Positions 24,896-35,571 of a stretch of 61,832 nt of DNA are shown piece after piece. Within the stretch, counting starts at the first letter, position 1, and each line of letters opens with the position of its first letter. Origin of the DNA: Bacteroidales bacterium (GTDB lineage Bacteria > Bacteroidota > Bacteroidia > Bacteroidales > UBA10428); NCBI GenBank assembly GCA_016938235.1, contig JAFGVA010000006.1, positions 1-61,832 of the forward strand, written 5' to 3'. The notes under the pieces are model-generated. The model worked only from the letters and a program-made list of their open reading frames with translations. It was not told where the DNA came from and searched no databases. A program made the translations under genes and the position numbers.

Positions 24896-27373
24896 CTAAA
24901 TTTCCCAAATCTTTTCAGCATAATCGGCAATCGACCTGTCGGAAGAGAATTTACCGCTGCGTGCTACATTCAGAATTGCCATTCGCGTCCAGTTTTCTTG
25001 GTCCAGGTATGCTTTGCTCACTTTTTCCTGGCATTTTACATAAGACTCAAAATCGGCTAAAACCATGTAATCATCCCAGCGTAATAAGTTATCAACCAAG
25101 GGTTTAAAAATCTCTGTATCTCCTCCGGAATAGAATCCGGAAGAAATCTGATTGATAGCTTTTTTCAAATCCTGGTTACTTTCGTAATATTCCCAGGGCT
25201 TATATCCGTATTTTTTTTGAGCCAGTACCTCCTCAACTTTTAGTCCGAAGAGAAAGAAATTTTCTTCACCTACTTCTTCACGGATTTCAACATTGGCTCC
25301 ATCTAAAGTACCTATGGTCAATGCCCCGTTCATGGTAAATTTCATGTTTCCGGTTCCGGAAGCTTCTTTTCCTGCCAGCGATATTTGTTCCGATAAATCG
25401 GCTGCAGGATAAGTAATATGTCCGGTCTGTACATTAAAATTCGGAAGGTAAACGACCTTAAGCATATCATTAATCTCCCGATCGTTGTTAACAACCTGCC
25501 CGACAGAATTAATGAGCTTAATAATACGTTTTGCTATGAAATATCCCGGAGCAGCTTTTCCCCCAAAAAGAAATACCCTGGGTGGAATTTTCAGATTGGG
25601 GTTTTCCTTAAGTTTACTGTAAAGACTTATTATGTGTAAGACATTCAGGTGCTGACGCTTATATTCATGTATACGCTTAACCTGTATATCGAACAAAGCT
25701 TCGGTATTCACCTTAATCCCGGTATTCTTTTTAATCCATTTTGCCAGAATTTTCTTATTGTCAAGCTTTACTTTTTGCCATGCTGTTTGAAAGTCCTTGT
25801 TTTTGGCATATTTTTCCAGTTTGTTAATTTCTGTACTAAAATTTTGAACCCAGTCTTTACCGATTTTCTTCGAAATGAGTCTGGTAAGATTCTGGTTACT
25901 AACTGCTACCCAGCGACGCGGAGTAACACCATTGGTAACATTCTTAAATTTATCGGGCCAGAGTTCATAGAAGTCTGTTAAAACATGATTTTTAAGTAAT
26001 TCGGAATGTAGTTCTGCAACCCCGTTTATTTTTTTGCTTCCAATACATGCCAGGTTTGCCATTCGTATGTATCTGGGGCCGGTTTCATCAATTATAGACA
26101 TACGCGTTTTCCGCTGTCCGTCGTTCGGAAATTTTTTATCAACTTCAACCAGAAATCTGCTGTTAATTTCAAAAATAATTTCTAAATGCCTCGGCAAGAG
26201 GTTGCTGAAAATATCTATTCGCCATTTTTCAAGAGCTTCAGGCAACAAAGTGTGATTTGTATAGGCAAAGGTTTTAATGGTTATGTTCCATGCTTCATCC
26301 CACGATTTATGATAGTCATCAAGCAGCAATCTCATGAATTCTGCAACTGCTATCGACGGGTGAGTGTCATTGAGCTGGATTGTATAATGTTTATGAAAAT
26401 TTTCCAGTTCATTATTAATGAAGAAGTGTTGACGAATCATGTCTTTCAGTGAGCAGGAAACAAAGAAGTATTGCTGAATCAGTCTTAATTGTTTTCCTGC
26501 ATCTGTTTCATCGTTTGGGTATAAGACCTTTGTAATAGTTTCCGAAGACACCTTTTCATCAACGGCTGCATAATAATCGCCTATGTTAAAGTCATTAAAA
26601 TCAAAAGATTCAATGGCCTCAGCCTTCCATAAACGTAATGTATTGAAATGCTTATTGCCAAAACCAATTATTGGGGTATCGTAAGGTACACCTTTAACCA
26701 CGCGGTTGGGATTCCATTTTACACAATATTTTCCTTCGGCGTCGGCATAAGATTCGGTATATCCGCCTAAGAATACCTGCTGACTAAATTCGGGCTTTGG
26801 CATTTCCCAGGGATTACCGAATTTGAGCCATTTATCAGTCATTTCTATCTGCCAGCCATTATCTATTTCCTGATCGAATATGCCAAATTCATATCGGATT
26901 CCATATCCAAAAGCTGGAATGTTCAGCGTAGCCAGCGAATCCATAAAACATGATGCCAGACGACCCAGGCCTCCGTTTCCTAATCCGGGCTCTTCTTCCT
27001 GTCCAAGAATATCATCGATATCAATTGCCAGGTTTTTCATTGCCTTTCGGGCTTCCTCCATAATTCCCAGGCAAACCAGGTTATTTGCCAGGTGAGGTCC
27101 CGGCAGGAATTCAGCCGATAAATAGCTTACAATCTTGTAATTCTCACTTGTTGATGCCTGTATAATTTCTTTTACTTCCTTGTTCCACGAGGTAAGCATT
27201 CGATCCCTTACGGTATACGACAAAGCCATGTATAAATCGTTCATACTGGCATTCATAAGGGTACAACCCTGCATATAAAATAAATGATCGAGAAATGCTC
27301 TGGAAATGGTTAATGCGTCGACTCCTGTTCTGATTTTGTTTTCAAAATCAGCAATTCCTTTATTGGTTGTCAT
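24896..27373 (-). CDS. glgP: glycogen/alpha-glucan phosphorylase
   Basis: An 825-residue GT35 phosphorylase that releases glucose-1-phosphate from glycogen or maltodextrin. The pyridoxal-phosphate Lys is Lys678 in EASGTGNMKFTMNGALTIGT. Other family segments are GNGGLGRLASCFMDSLATL and IQLNDTHPSIAVAEFMRLL. Length matches the E. coli-type enzymes (about 800). No other glycogen genes are close. It mobilises storage polysaccharide, which complements the GH3 and GH5 enzymes of the window. Confidence 0.96.
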   Translation of the reverse strand: MTTNKGIADFENKIRTGVDALTISRAFLDHLFYMQGCTLMNASMNDLYMALSYTVRDRMLTSWNKEVKEIIQASTSENYKIVSYLSAEFLPGPHLANNLVCLGIMEEARKAMKNLAIDIDDILGQEEEPGLGNGGLGRLASCFMDSLATLNIPAFGYGIRYEFGIFDQEIDNGWQIEMTDKWLKFGNPWEMPKPEFSQQVFLGGYTESYADAEGKYCVKWNPNRVVKGVPYDTPIIGFGNKHFNTLRLWKAEAIESFDFNDFNIGDYYAAVDEKVSSETITKVLYPNDETDAGKQLRLIQQYFFVSCSLKDMIRQHFFINNELENFHKHYTIQLNDTHPSIAVAEFMRLLLDDYHKSWDEAWNITIKTFAYTNHTLLPEALEKWRIDIFSNLLPRHLEIIFEINSRFLVEVDKKFPNDGQRKTRMSIIDETGPRYIRMANLACIGSKKINGVAELHSELLKNHVLTDFYELWPDKFKNVTNGVTPRRWVAVSNQNLTRLISKKIGKDWVQNFSTEINKLEKYAKNKDFQTAWQKVKLDNKKILAKWIKKNTGIKVNTEALFDIQVKRIHEYKRQHLNVLHIISLYSKLKENPNLKIPPRVFLFGGKAAPGYFIAKRIIKLINSVGQVVNNDREINDMLKVVYLPNFNVQTGHITYPAADLSEQISLAGKEASGTGNMKFTMNGALTIGTLDGANVEIREEVGEENFFLFGLKVEEVLAQKKYGYKPWEYYESNQDLKKAINQISSGFYSGGDTEIFKPLVDNLLRWDDYMVLADFESYVKCQEKVSKAYLDQENWTRMAILNVARSGKFSSDRSIADYAEKIWEI

Positions 27374-27512
27374 GGCAGGTGGTTTTTATTATTATTAAAA
27401 TTAAGGCAAAATCATCAAAAGAAAAACATTTAAGCTGTTTTTGATAAGCACACTATTTTGTGAAACATGTTGAGAAACATAAAAAATATCTGTAGGCTGA
27501 GAATCATTTTTT

Positions 27513-27543
27513 TTGTTGGGCGAAACAAAATTTTGTAACTTTT
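27513..27543 (+). promoter_or_regulatory. candidate promoter of the chemotaxis receptor
   Basis: TTG at 27513-27515, spacer 20, and TAACTTTT at 27536-27543 (one mismatch to TAnnTTTG). The receptor ATG is 57 bases downstream. Confidence 0.5.
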
Positions 27544-27599
27544 ATATCCTAAACGTTAAGTACACAAAAAAACACCATGAACAATCAAACTAAATATCA

Positions 27600-29591
27600 A
27601 TGAAAAGACTTGTTTTTAAAACGATTAGCAGAAAACTAAATTTTTGGATTAGTATCTGTATTGTTATTCTCATTACGCTTATTAGTGTTTATGCTTTAAA
27701 GAGTTATGAAAAGTATACCGAGAATATTATAGATTATGCGCTTACCGAGCAGGTTAATGATATTGAACTGCTTCTTAACAGTGAGGTAGTAAACATTTCG
27801 GAAAAAATTGATATATCAATGAACCTGGCACATGAATATTTTTACGCACAGGGAACTCTTGAAGAGTCAGCTGACCAATTTGTTGAATTTGTTGCGGTTA
27901 ACCAGATTTCAAAACAAAAATCCGATGTAAAAGTTCCTTTATGGACTATTAATGGCTTCCAGATTCAAAATCATTTTGGAATAGTTGATGCTATTAAGGG
28001 AAAAGCCATAGAAACAGCTACTATTTTTCAAAAAATACCACAGGGGTATCTCAGGGTATCAACCAATGTGATAAATACGGATGGAAACCGGGCTGTCGGA
28101 ACCTTTATACCGAATGATTCGCCCGTAATAAAAACCATTGAAAAAGGTGAAACTTTTAAAGGAAGAGCCTTTGTTGTAAATAAATGGTATTATACTGCCT
28201 ATGAACCCATATATATCGATGGTGAAATAAAGGGAATTCTTTATGTGGGCTTACCCGATGACCTTATAGACAGGTTGAAAACAGCCTTGGTTACTAAGAC
28301 TTATTTTAAAACAGGTTATCCCTATGTAGTTGATGTGGAAGGAAATTTTCTGATTCATCCTACCATGAATGGAAATCTTACAAATACTGATTTTTTTCGG
28401 GACATGCTTAAAAACAGAGAATCAATACAAAAACAGGAATATTCCTGGGAAGGAAAAGAAAAGGTACAATTTTATAAATATTTTGAACCCCTGGATGCTT
28501 TTTTTGCAGTTACGGTATATAAAACAGATTTATTTGAAGTCAGTACTAGAATCAGAAGAGGAATTATCCTTTTATTCTTTGTTGGGTTACTTACTGTTCT
28601 GTTTATCAACAGGCTTATCATAAACAAGGTTATTGATTCTATAAAAAGTGGAATAAAAACTACCCGCGAGATTGCTGAAGGTAATCTTGAAACAGAGGTT
28701 AGTGTAGCTCAAACAAGAGATGAGGTTTTTGTTTTTACGGAATCACTGAGAACTATGAAAAACAAGCTCAAAGAAATAGTTTCGGGGATTGCCGAAAATT
28801 CTCAAAAGGTAGTGTATTCAAGTGCTCAGATGAATACAGATGCAGCAAAGCTTTCTGAGTCGGCAACTGAACAAGCTTCGAGTGTTGAAGAAATTTCATC
28901 ATCTATTGAGCAGATAACAGCTAATTTGGGTAACAATGCGGAAAATGCTCAACAAACCCAGGGTATGGCTCATGAAGCTTCAGAAGGGATCGGAAAAATT
29001 CAGAAAGCCTCGGAGGAAAGCCTGCAATCGGTGAAAAAAATCAGCGATAAAATACAGATGATAAACGACATCGCATTTCAGACCAATTTATTAGCCTTGA
29101 ATGCCGCTGTGGAGGCCGCCAGAGCCGGAGAACACGGAAAGGGTTTTGCTGTGGTTGCCGATGAGGTAAGAAAGCTGGCCGAGAACAGTAAACAGGTAGC
29201 CGAAGAAATTGTAAAACTCGCAGCTGAAAGCCATAAGGACACCGAAAAAGCTTATAAGCTTTTATCGGAAATTCTTCCTAAAATTCAGAAAACAGCCGAA
29301 ATGATTCAGGAAATCTCAAGCTCTACCATAGAACAGCAAACCGGAATTGGACAAATAAACAGTTCAATTAATCAACTTAATATTGTTACTCAGAATACTT
29401 CAGCCGCTGCCGAAGAAATGGCAAGCAATAGCGAAGAGCTTTCGTTGCTGGCATATGAGCTTAAAGAATTGGTTGCGTATTTTAACCAGAACAAAAAAAG
29501 TGTGGCAAAAATGATGAAAGCCGATCGGCCGCTTACCGGAATTAAACAAGGTAACCTGCAAACGGAATCTTCAGAAATAAAGATATTCTAA
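27600..29591 (+). CDS. methyl-accepting chemotaxis protein with Cache sensor
   Basis: A 663-residue receptor with a helix at about 13-31, a large periplasmic Cache-type sensor (about 35-310, with [20 protein letters not shown] in its membrane-proximal half), a second helix at about 319-340, a HAMP domain and a long signalling coiled coil. The hairpin tip, where CheA and CheW bind, is intact: [20 protein letters not shown] and [18 protein letters not shown]. Methylation-type Glu/Gln pairs flank it ([13 protein letters not shown]). There is no CheR-binding pentapeptide. No che genes are in the window. Chemoreceptors are uncommon in the phylum and imply directed motility or another Che-like output. 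Confidence 0.94.
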   Translation: MKRLVFKTISRKLNFWISICIVILITLISVYALKSYEKYTENIIDYALTEQVNDIELLLNSEVVNISEKIDISMNLAHEYFYAQGTLEESADQFVEFVAVNQISKQKSDVKVPLWTINGFQIQNHFGIVDAIKGKAIETATIFQKIPQGYLRVSTNVINTDGNRAVGTFIPNDSPVIKTIEKGETFKGRAFVVNKWYYTAYEPIYIDGEIKGILYVGLPDDLIDRLKTALVTKTYFKTGYPYVVDVEGNFLIHPTMNGNLTNTDFFRDMLKNRESIQKQEYSWEGKEKVQFYKYFEPLDAFFAVTVYKTDLFEVSTRIRRGIILLFFVGLLTVLFINRLIINKVIDSIKSGIKTTREIAEGNLETEVSVAQTRDEVFVFTESLRTMKNKLKEIVSGIAENSQKVVYSSAQMNTDAAKLSESATEQASSVEEISSSIEQITANLGNNAENAQQTQGMAHEASEGIGKIQKASEESLQSVKKISDKIQMINDIAFQTNLLALNAAVEAARAGEHGKGFAVVADEVRKLAENSKQVAEEIVKLAAESHKDTEKAYKLLSEILPKIQKTAEMIQEISSSTIEQQTGIGQINSSINQLNIVTQNTSAAAEEMASNSEELSLLAYELKELVAYFNQNKKSVAKMMKADRPLTGIKQGNLQTESSEIKIF

Positions 29592-29606
29592 AACATTTAT
29601 TTCAAT

Positions 29607-29651
29607 ACACTCCGGGAAAAATGCTTACCCGGCAAACAATTTCCGGGGTGT
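29607..29651. terminator. hairpin between convergent genes
   Basis: ACACTCCGG pairs with CCGGGGTGT (one G-U) around a long loop, between the receptor stop and the stop of the DUF3857 gene. T-rich tails are weak, so it is a probable bidirectional terminator. Confidence 0.55.
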
Positions 29652-29658
29652 TTATTGT

Positions 29659-31161
29659 CTATTCTTCATTATTGCTTAACGAAATCCAAAAAGCTTCATC
29701 TTTTCTCACAACCATGCCAAACTCGTTCATAATTTGAGTACTGATTATTGGTCCGTCTTTTGTTAAAACAGCATCCAGCAGATAAGTTCTATTGTCGGCA
29801 GTTACCCTTGCAACAACATGATTAAACTGGTGCAGATTGAAAAATGAGGTATCTACCAGTCCATTATCGAGTGTGCTCACAAGAACAGGATCTGCTTTCA
29901 GTCCTACCTTTCGAAGCAGGTTTATGAGAATAAAATTTATTTCACTACTGGTTCCGGTTTGGTTTTTATAGGGTTTATTCAGAGTGGGATTCAGTTTTTC
30001 GACACTAAACCGGGAAAGAATTTTTGTCATAAAACCGCTGTAGCCCAGGTCAACAAATACCCGGTAGCGCCCATTCCAGTTCATTCCGTTGCTCACAAAG
30101 TCATAAATAACGTTTAACTTATCCGTTTCGGTTTTACAATCTTTAGTCAGGGTTCTGATGGTATCGTTTATTCCTATATTTAAATCAAGAGGCAAACCAA
30201 ATTCGGGAATTTTCATAAGTTCTTCCGGTATTTTTTCAAGCGTTGGAGCCTTATACAGAACAAATGCGGGGTTAGACAGTGTGCTGTTCTTTTCAGCTTT
30301 GTCTTTGTATTTAAAGTCGGGTTCCATGGCTCTTATCAGGAGTTCCATGCCCGGAAAAAGAAATTTTCTGCTTGCATACACAAGCATTAGTTTCAGCTGC
30401 ATGCGACTGGCATTATACATGGGATCTTCAGTATCAAGGGTCAGGGGTAAAACCTTATACATCGTAAACCTCATTCGGTATGCCTGGTAACTTACAATTC
30501 CTCTTGTATAACCTACCGACGAAACCAGGTTTTTCTGATCAAAGTCGTCAAGCATATCAAAATTGTAGATTTTGGCTGAGTATTGAACATCTTCAGGCGC
30601 GGTAAGAACAAGTTCGCTTCTTAACACGGGAATATCATACTGAAAATACCATTCAGGCGGATTCACCATTTCGATGGTTGGAATTTTAACCACATATTCA
30701 ATAATAGAACCAACCTGAACATCGGGGAAGTTTATTGTAACCGATGCATTGTAGTCCTCATCAGCCGGGATGTTTAACAGGGATTTGAATTTAACCTTTG
30801 TTTTTTGAGTTTTACCGTTTGACCTGGGATTTAAAGTCTGTGCTTTTAAATCGTATATATTACTGTATCTGTAGTAAATAGATTTTGAAAGGTCGTAGAA
30901 AGGAATGGTTTGTTGCGCATGTTTTAAGCCTTCTTCCGATAATATTTTTATACGCAGGTGCCTGGTAAAATAAAAAAAAACCGGACCGGAAGAAGCATCG
31001 AAATTGTAGGTTCCGTAGTCGCATAAAATTACGGCATCGGCATCCTGATAGTTTTTTAGCGATACTTCAAAAGAATCAACTTTACCATATTTTATGGGTG
31101 CTTTTTGGGATTGTGATACTATCGGAATCAACAATGCAACAAATATCAGGAAAGATCTCAT
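29659..31161 (-). CDS. DUF3857 protein with transglutaminase-like domain
   Basis: About 500 residues from the ATG at 31161 (MRSFLIFVALLIPIVSQSQ), which gives a proper signal peptide; the frame extends to 31227 but the extra residues are not signal-like. The DUF3857 domain is recognised by VTINFPDVQVGSIIEYVVKI and PEWYFQYDIPVLRSEL. A transglutaminase-like part follows (DKLNVIYDFVSNGMNWNGRY; later INFILINLLRKVGLKADPV and HQFNHVVARV). The usual catalytic Cys is replaced here: the expected segment reads SSEINFILI, without Cys, so it is probably a non-enzymatic fold. It is periplasmic; function unknown. Confidence 0.75.
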   Translation of the reverse strand: MRSFLIFVALLIPIVSQSQKAPIKYGKVDSFEVSLKNYQDADAVILCDYGTYNFDASSGPVFFYFTRHLRIKILSEEGLKHAQQTIPFYDLSKSIYYRYSNIYDLKAQTLNPRSNGKTQKTKVKFKSLLNIPADEDYNASVTINFPDVQVGSIIEYVVKIPTIEMVNPPEWYFQYDIPVLRSELVLTAPEDVQYSAKIYNFDMLDDFDQKNLVSSVGYTRGIVSYQAYRMRFTMYKVLPLTLDTEDPMYNASRMQLKLMLVYASRKFLFPGMELLIRAMEPDFKYKDKAEKNSTLSNPAFVLYKAPTLEKIPEELMKIPEFGLPLDLNIGINDTIRTLTKDCKTETDKLNVIYDFVSNGMNWNGRYRVFVDLGYSGFMTKILSRFSVEKLNPTLNKPYKNQTGTSSEINFILINLLRKVGLKADPVLVSTLDNGLVDTSFFNLHQFNHVVARVTADNRTYLLDAVLTKDGPIISTQIMNEFGMVVRKDEAFWISLSNNEE

Positions 31162-31280
31162 ATGGAATGATTTTAGGGGCACATATCTATAACAAAAATT
31201 ATGCCATATAGCTTGAAAGTTAGTCAAATATCTTCAGTAAGCATAAGGTAGAAAAACAATTTTTAAAACTAATAAACATA

Positions 31281-31321
31281 AAAAAAGGGGGTTTTAGAAT
31301 CTTGTTCCTCCATCCCCTTTT
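31281..31321 (-). terminator. terminator of the GH3 gene
   Basis: On the minus strand AAAAGGGG pairs with CCCCTTTT and is followed by a T run. It begins 22 bases after the GH3 stop. Confidence 0.75.
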
Positions 31322-31342
31322 AAAAATTATAACTATTAATTC

Positions 31343-33874
31343 TTATTCAACCAGATTTACAGTTAGTTCAGCATCAATATCAACCGATGAGGTTCCAATG
31401 AATAAGGTAAACTGTCCAGGTTCAGTTTTCCAGTCGTGAATTTCTGGATCATAGAAAGAAAATGCTGAATTTTCAAGTTTGATTTCTACAATTTTTGTTT
31501 CACCTTTTTCAAGAAATACTTTATCGAAAGCTTTTAGTTCTTTAACGGGCCTTGGCAGACTCGATTCTTTATCGGCAACATATAGTTGAATGACTTCGGC
31601 ACCGGCAAGGTTTCCAGTATTTTTAACACTGATGCTTACTTTAATTTCGTCATTTGCTGTAAAAGAAGTTTTATCCACTTCAACATCGCTTATTTCAAAT
31701 GTAGTATACGATAAACCATAGCCAAACGGGTAACGAGGTTTTACGTCTGACATATCAAAGTGGCGGTATCCCAGAAAAATTCCTTCATTAAAATACACTT
31801 TGAGGTCGTTGTCGTTGTCGAAATAAGAATTATAGGTAACGTTATCTTCCCACTTTTTCTCAAAAGAAACAGGCAGTTTTCCCGAAGGATTGGTTTTCCC
31901 GAAAATTATTTCAGCAAGTGCAATACCGCCTTCCTGACCGGGATACCAGGCATGTAACAAGGCGGGAACATTTTCAATCCAACCGCTCATATCTACATTG
32001 CCTCCGGCATTTAGTATAACAATTGTATTCGGATTTACAGCAGAAACCTTCTGAATTAGTTCAGCTTGCCTGAAAGGCATTTCAAACGTTCTGTCGAATC
32101 CTTCACTTTCATTTTCATTATTAAATCCAACACATAAAACAGCTACGTCAGAATTTTTTGCCAGGTTTACAGCTTTTGCCATGTATTCCTCCGGACCTGT
32201 TGATGTTCCGATTCGTTTTTGAGAGCCAAGGCGGATAACTGCATCACCACCGGCCTGGTAATATTCAACAACCACTTTATATTCTTTTCCGGCTTCCAGT
32301 TTGGTTTCGTATTTACGGATGGTTTCACCCTGGTTTTGCCATTGCTCAATTACCTTTTTTCCGTCAAGAAACATTCTGAAACCATCGTCACCTGCTAACC
32401 CTAACCAATAATAACCAGTTTCTTCAGGCGAAAAATAGCAGGTAAACCGAACTGAAAAATCTTCGTCAGATACTTTCTCGTTCGACATATTATCTTTCTC
32501 AAGATTCAGGATATCAAAAACCCTTGAATCAACTATGTCACCCTCAAGTTTTATATTTTTATAAAACGCAGCCTGGCATCCGGTTTTTTTCTGTCCGTTT
32601 TCGTAGATATAAAAATTAAAATCCTCAAAGAAATCAGCAGGCAAACGCTCGCCGGTGTATACTCCTTGTTCGAATTTTACTTCAACACCATCACCTGCTT
32701 CTGCTTTCAAGCCTTCAAAAACCGAGCTTGCATGCAGTGGTCTTACAAAAGAGCTTCCACCGCCGCCGGTAACCGCCGGAGAACCGTTTGGACCGATTAC
32801 TGCAATTGATTTAACAGAAGCTTTTTTCAATGGTAAAAAGGAATTTTCGTTTTTAAGCAGAACAATGCCTCCTCTTGCCGCTTCTAGTGCAGTTGAGCGT
32901 AAAAAGGTACTGTCAACAGTATATCCTTCGGCAATATTGGCATTCTCAAGAAGTCCGAATTTACTGTAAACGCCAAGAATCCGGCGTATTTTTTCATCAA
33001 TAACAGCTATATCAAGTTCACCGGACTCAATAGCTGGTTTTAAGGTATCGGGATTCATATATTTACCTGAAGGCATTTCTAAATCCAGTCCGTTTTTTGC
33101 ACAGGCAATTCCATCATAGGTCGAAACCCAGTCCGACATCACAAAACCTTCGAAACCCCATTTTTCTTTAAGAACATCGTTAATCAGGTATTTGTGTTGC
33201 GAAGCATGCACTCCGTTTATAAGATTATAAGCTGTCATAACTGTTGCAACATTTCCTTCCTGAACAGTGGTTTTGAATGCCGGAAGATAAATCTCGTGCA
33301 AAGTTCTTTCATCCAGATCCGATGATACATTATGCCTGTTGAAGTCCTGGTAATTTACCGCATAATGTTTTGCTGTGGCAATAATACCTTCGTTTTGCAT
33401 CCCTTTTGTATAAGCGGCAGCAATTTGTCCGGCCAGGTACGGATCTTCGCCAAGGTATTCAAAATTGCGGCCACAGAAAGGTGCCCGGTGAATATTCATG
33501 GCTGGCCCTAACATGATGTGTACGTTTTTTGAACGGGCTTCACTTCCAATAGCTTTACCAACTTGCATCGCAATTTCTTTATCGAACGAAGCTGCAAGTG
33601 CAATACTACCGGGATATGCTGTTGACGGACCCAGGTTTCTGACACCAACCGGACCATCGGCCATTCGTATTTCAGGAATTCCTAAATGCTCATAACCCCG
33701 GATATAAAATCCGTTATAACCCCCAATGAAATCGAGTTTCTCATCAAGGGTCATTTTGTTTATTATATCGTTAATTTGTTTTTCACTGTCGTTCTTTTTG
33801 CTACAAGAATTGAAGAGCAAAAGACCAAAAACCGCAATACTAAGAATGTTAGATGTACCAATGAGTTTTTTCAT
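31343..33874 (-). CDS. bglX: GH3 beta-glucosidase lipoprotein with PA14 insert
   Basis: An 843-residue glycoside hydrolase family 3 enzyme, exported as a lipoprotein (LLLFNSCSKK, Cys24). The nucleophile is Asp248 in FEGFVMSDWVSTYDG; KHYAVNYQDFNRH and GRNFEYLGEDPYLAGQ are further GH3 landmarks. A PA14 carbohydrate-binding domain is inserted at about 405-545 (YYWLGLAGDDGFRMFLDGKK), and a fibronectin III-like domain ends the protein. It probably releases terminal beta-glucosyl residues from oligosaccharides in the periplasm or at the surface. It is monocistronic with its own terminator. The symbol is by similarity; substrate is not proven. Confidence 0.92.
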   Translation of the reverse strand: MKKLIGTSNILSIAVFGLLLFNSCSKKNDSEKQINDIINKMTLDEKLDFIGGYNGFYIRGYEHLGIPEIRMADGPVGVRNLGPSTAYPGSIALAASFDKEIAMQVGKAIGSEARSKNVHIMLGPAMNIHRAPFCGRNFEYLGEDPYLAGQIAAAYTKGMQNEGIIATAKHYAVNYQDFNRHNVSSDLDERTLHEIYLPAFKTTVQEGNVATVMTAYNLINGVHASQHKYLINDVLKEKWGFEGFVMSDWVSTYDGIACAKNGLDLEMPSGKYMNPDTLKPAIESGELDIAVIDEKIRRILGVYSKFGLLENANIAEGYTVDSTFLRSTALEAARGGIVLLKNENSFLPLKKASVKSIAVIGPNGSPAVTGGGGSSFVRPLHASSVFEGLKAEAGDGVEVKFEQGVYTGERLPADFFEDFNFYIYENGQKKTGCQAAFYKNIKLEGDIVDSRVFDILNLEKDNMSNEKVSDEDFSVRFTCYFSPEETGYYWLGLAGDDGFRMFLDGKKVIEQWQNQGETIRKYETKLEAGKEYKVVVEYYQAGGDAVIRLGSQKRIGTSTGPEEYMAKAVNLAKNSDVAVLCVGFNNENESEGFDRTFEMPFRQAELIQKVSAVNPNTIVILNAGGNVDMSGWIENVPALLHAWYPGQEGGIALAEIIFGKTNPSGKLPVSFEKKWEDNVTYNSYFDNDNDLKVYFNEGIFLGYRHFDMSDVKPRYPFGYGLSYTTFEISDVEVDKTSFTANDEIKVSISVKNTGNLAGAEVIQLYVADKESSLPRPVKELKAFDKVFLEKGETKIVEIKLENSAFSFYDPEIHDWKTEPGQFTLFIGTSSVDIDAELTVNLVE

Positions 33875-33987
33875 ATTTATTGTTGTTTAATAATTTGAAT
33901 TCTAAATTAATAAGGAATCTTTAAGATCCGATACAAGAAAATCACTTCATATTTTATAAATAGCACATAAATAGAGCAATAAAGAGA

Positions 33988-34857
33988 TTACCAACTAAAT
34001 AAAAGGCCCAGATCAATCTCTAATTTTTCGAATTTATGATGAGGATTAAACCATATTTCTTCTGTACTGTTTTCCCTGGTCCACTCATACCGAATGAGCG
34101 TATAATCGAGGTATTTGTCTTGTATAAAATAGCTGGCACGGCAGTTTAATCCCATGTTAAAGTCTGTTTTCTTCAGGAAATTATATTCAAGTTTTATTTC
34201 GGGATAAAATAAAGGTGTCCAGGCTTTATGGGTCTCAAGCCTAAGCAGCTGTCTGAAATTTGAGTTTTTCTGTTTCATAGCAAATTCTTCAACAAACATT
34301 TTGGTTGTGAGAAAACCAGAATTCATTCTTAGTTCTACGAAGAAACGTTTAGGATGAACCCGAAAAACCGGACCAAATAAAAAACCATAATCTTTTATTC
34401 TTTTTTGGTAAAAATTATCGTCGTGATAGATGTAATAGTCCGGGTATATGATTCGATAGAAATAATCATAATCATTCATAAAATAATCGAAAGAATAATA
34501 TCCGGTTGAAAATCCAAGATTTTTAAAAGGCATATAGCACAAATGTGCTTGCAGATTGTTTAAAACATAAGAGTCAACAACCAGAAGATCTAAATTTAAT
34601 TCAATCTTTTGCCAGGCTTTTATGCCAAAATTCAAACCAAGGTACTGGTATTCAATATAATCATATTCAGAGTAATAGGCATTTACAAAATCCAAGTTTT
34701 TATCTATCCCGAAGCTATCACATTCAATATTTCTGATACCGGCAAATATTTTAAATTTAAAATCTGATATTATAGCATCTTTCTCGGTTTCCTGTGAAAC
34801 AACCGGAATTGCTGCAAAACTTAATAATATGAGTCCTATGGTTTTTCCGATTTTCAC
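33988..34857 (-). CDS. tyrosine-rich outer-membrane protein, unknown
   Basis: A 289-residue protein with a signal peptide (IGLILLSFAAIPVVSQ) and a mature part made of short amphipathic strands very rich in Tyr, Phe and Asp (FDYFMNDYDYFYRIIYPDYY). It ends LGLLFSW with a C-terminal aromatic residue, as outer-membrane barrels do. I do not recognise the family. Its start lies 3 bases past the stop of the gene at 34861, so the two are co-translated. A barrel that partners the secreted protein upstream is plausible. Confidence 0.55.
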   Translation of the reverse strand: MKIGKTIGLILLSFAAIPVVSQETEKDAIISDFKFKIFAGIRNIECDSFGIDKNLDFVNAYYSEYDYIEYQYLGLNFGIKAWQKIELNLDLLVVDSYVLNNLQAHLCYMPFKNLGFSTGYYSFDYFMNDYDYFYRIIYPDYYIYHDDNFYQKRIKDYGFLFGPVFRVHPKRFFVELRMNSGFLTTKMFVEEFAMKQKNSNFRQLLRLETHKAWTPLFYPEIKLEYNFLKKTDFNMGLNCRASYFIQDKYLDYTLIRYEWTRENSTEEIWFNPHHKFEKLEIDLGLLFSW

Positions 34858-34860
34858 CTG

Positions 34861-35469
34861 CTATACAATTATTATCTGAATATCGCGACTAATAATGCTT
34901 CCGTCGGAGAGGTAAATTTTGAAATCGAAATGAGCAGAACGATAGATGGAACGCGAATTTAGAAAAATCCTGAATTTATAAACCATGCTGCCGGATAACA
35001 CTAAATTGTTTAAAGATTCCACTAATTCATCCATGCTGATATACAAATCGGAAAGGGTGGAATTATATACAGATTCTGCAAAACAAAACTTGTTAATAAT
35101 CTGGTTTTGATAAATATCTTCATTGTATTTCCCGATGCTGATTATTTGAATACTATCTATATTTTGTTTGGCTTTGTAAGAAGAGACACATTCACAGGCG
35201 TATAGTTCATTATATCCGTAACTGTTTGTCAGGCAGGCCCATTCCGAAACTTCTTCATCGCTTAACCAAACTTCAAAAGCAACAGCATTTCTGTGTAAAG
35301 TGGTGTCTTCAGCAATTACAGGCCATTCCTGAGAATTGTCTAAAGCTTTTACGGTAACCGTTTTCAAATCGAAATAATTGAGGGAGTCATTACAATTACA
35401 ACAACTGTAAATTATTCTGAATGAATTCAGTAACAAAAGAAAATATAGAGATCTTTTCAGCCTGTGCAT
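34861..35469 (-). CDS. secreted cysteine-containing protein (possibly DUF5034-like)
   Basis: A 202-residue exported protein. The signal region ends in IIYSCCNCND, which may be a lipobox followed by a Cys-rich N-terminus; NYFDLKTVTV after it recalls the DUF5034 family, though I hold this loosely. The mature part is beta-rich and contains more Cys (WACLTNSYGYNELYACEC). It is upstream of and coupled to the barrel-like gene at 33988. Function unknown. Confidence 0.55.
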   Translation of the reverse strand: MHRLKRSLYFLLLLNSFRIIYSCCNCNDSLNYFDLKTVTVKALDNSQEWPVIAEDTTLHRNAVAFEVWLSDEEVSEWACLTNSYGYNELYACECVSSYKAKQNIDSIQIISIGKYNEDIYQNQIINKFCFAESVYNSTLSDLYISMDELVESLNNLVLSGSMVYKFRIFLNSRSIYRSAHFDFKIYLSDGSIISRDIQIIIV

Positions 35470-35518
35470 GTTGGATTAGGGTGAAACTGAAAGATAATGA
35501 AATTCGGAGGAACAAAAC

Positions 35519-35550
35519 AAAAAAACCTGCCAAAATAATTTAGCAGGTTT
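35519..35550 (-). terminator. terminator of the S41 protease gene
   Basis: On the minus strand AAACCTGC pairs with GCAGGTTT, followed by seven T. It is 22 bases beyond the stop at 35572. Confidence 0.85.
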
Positions 35551-35571
35551 AGAATTTTTTATTTGGCAGAA

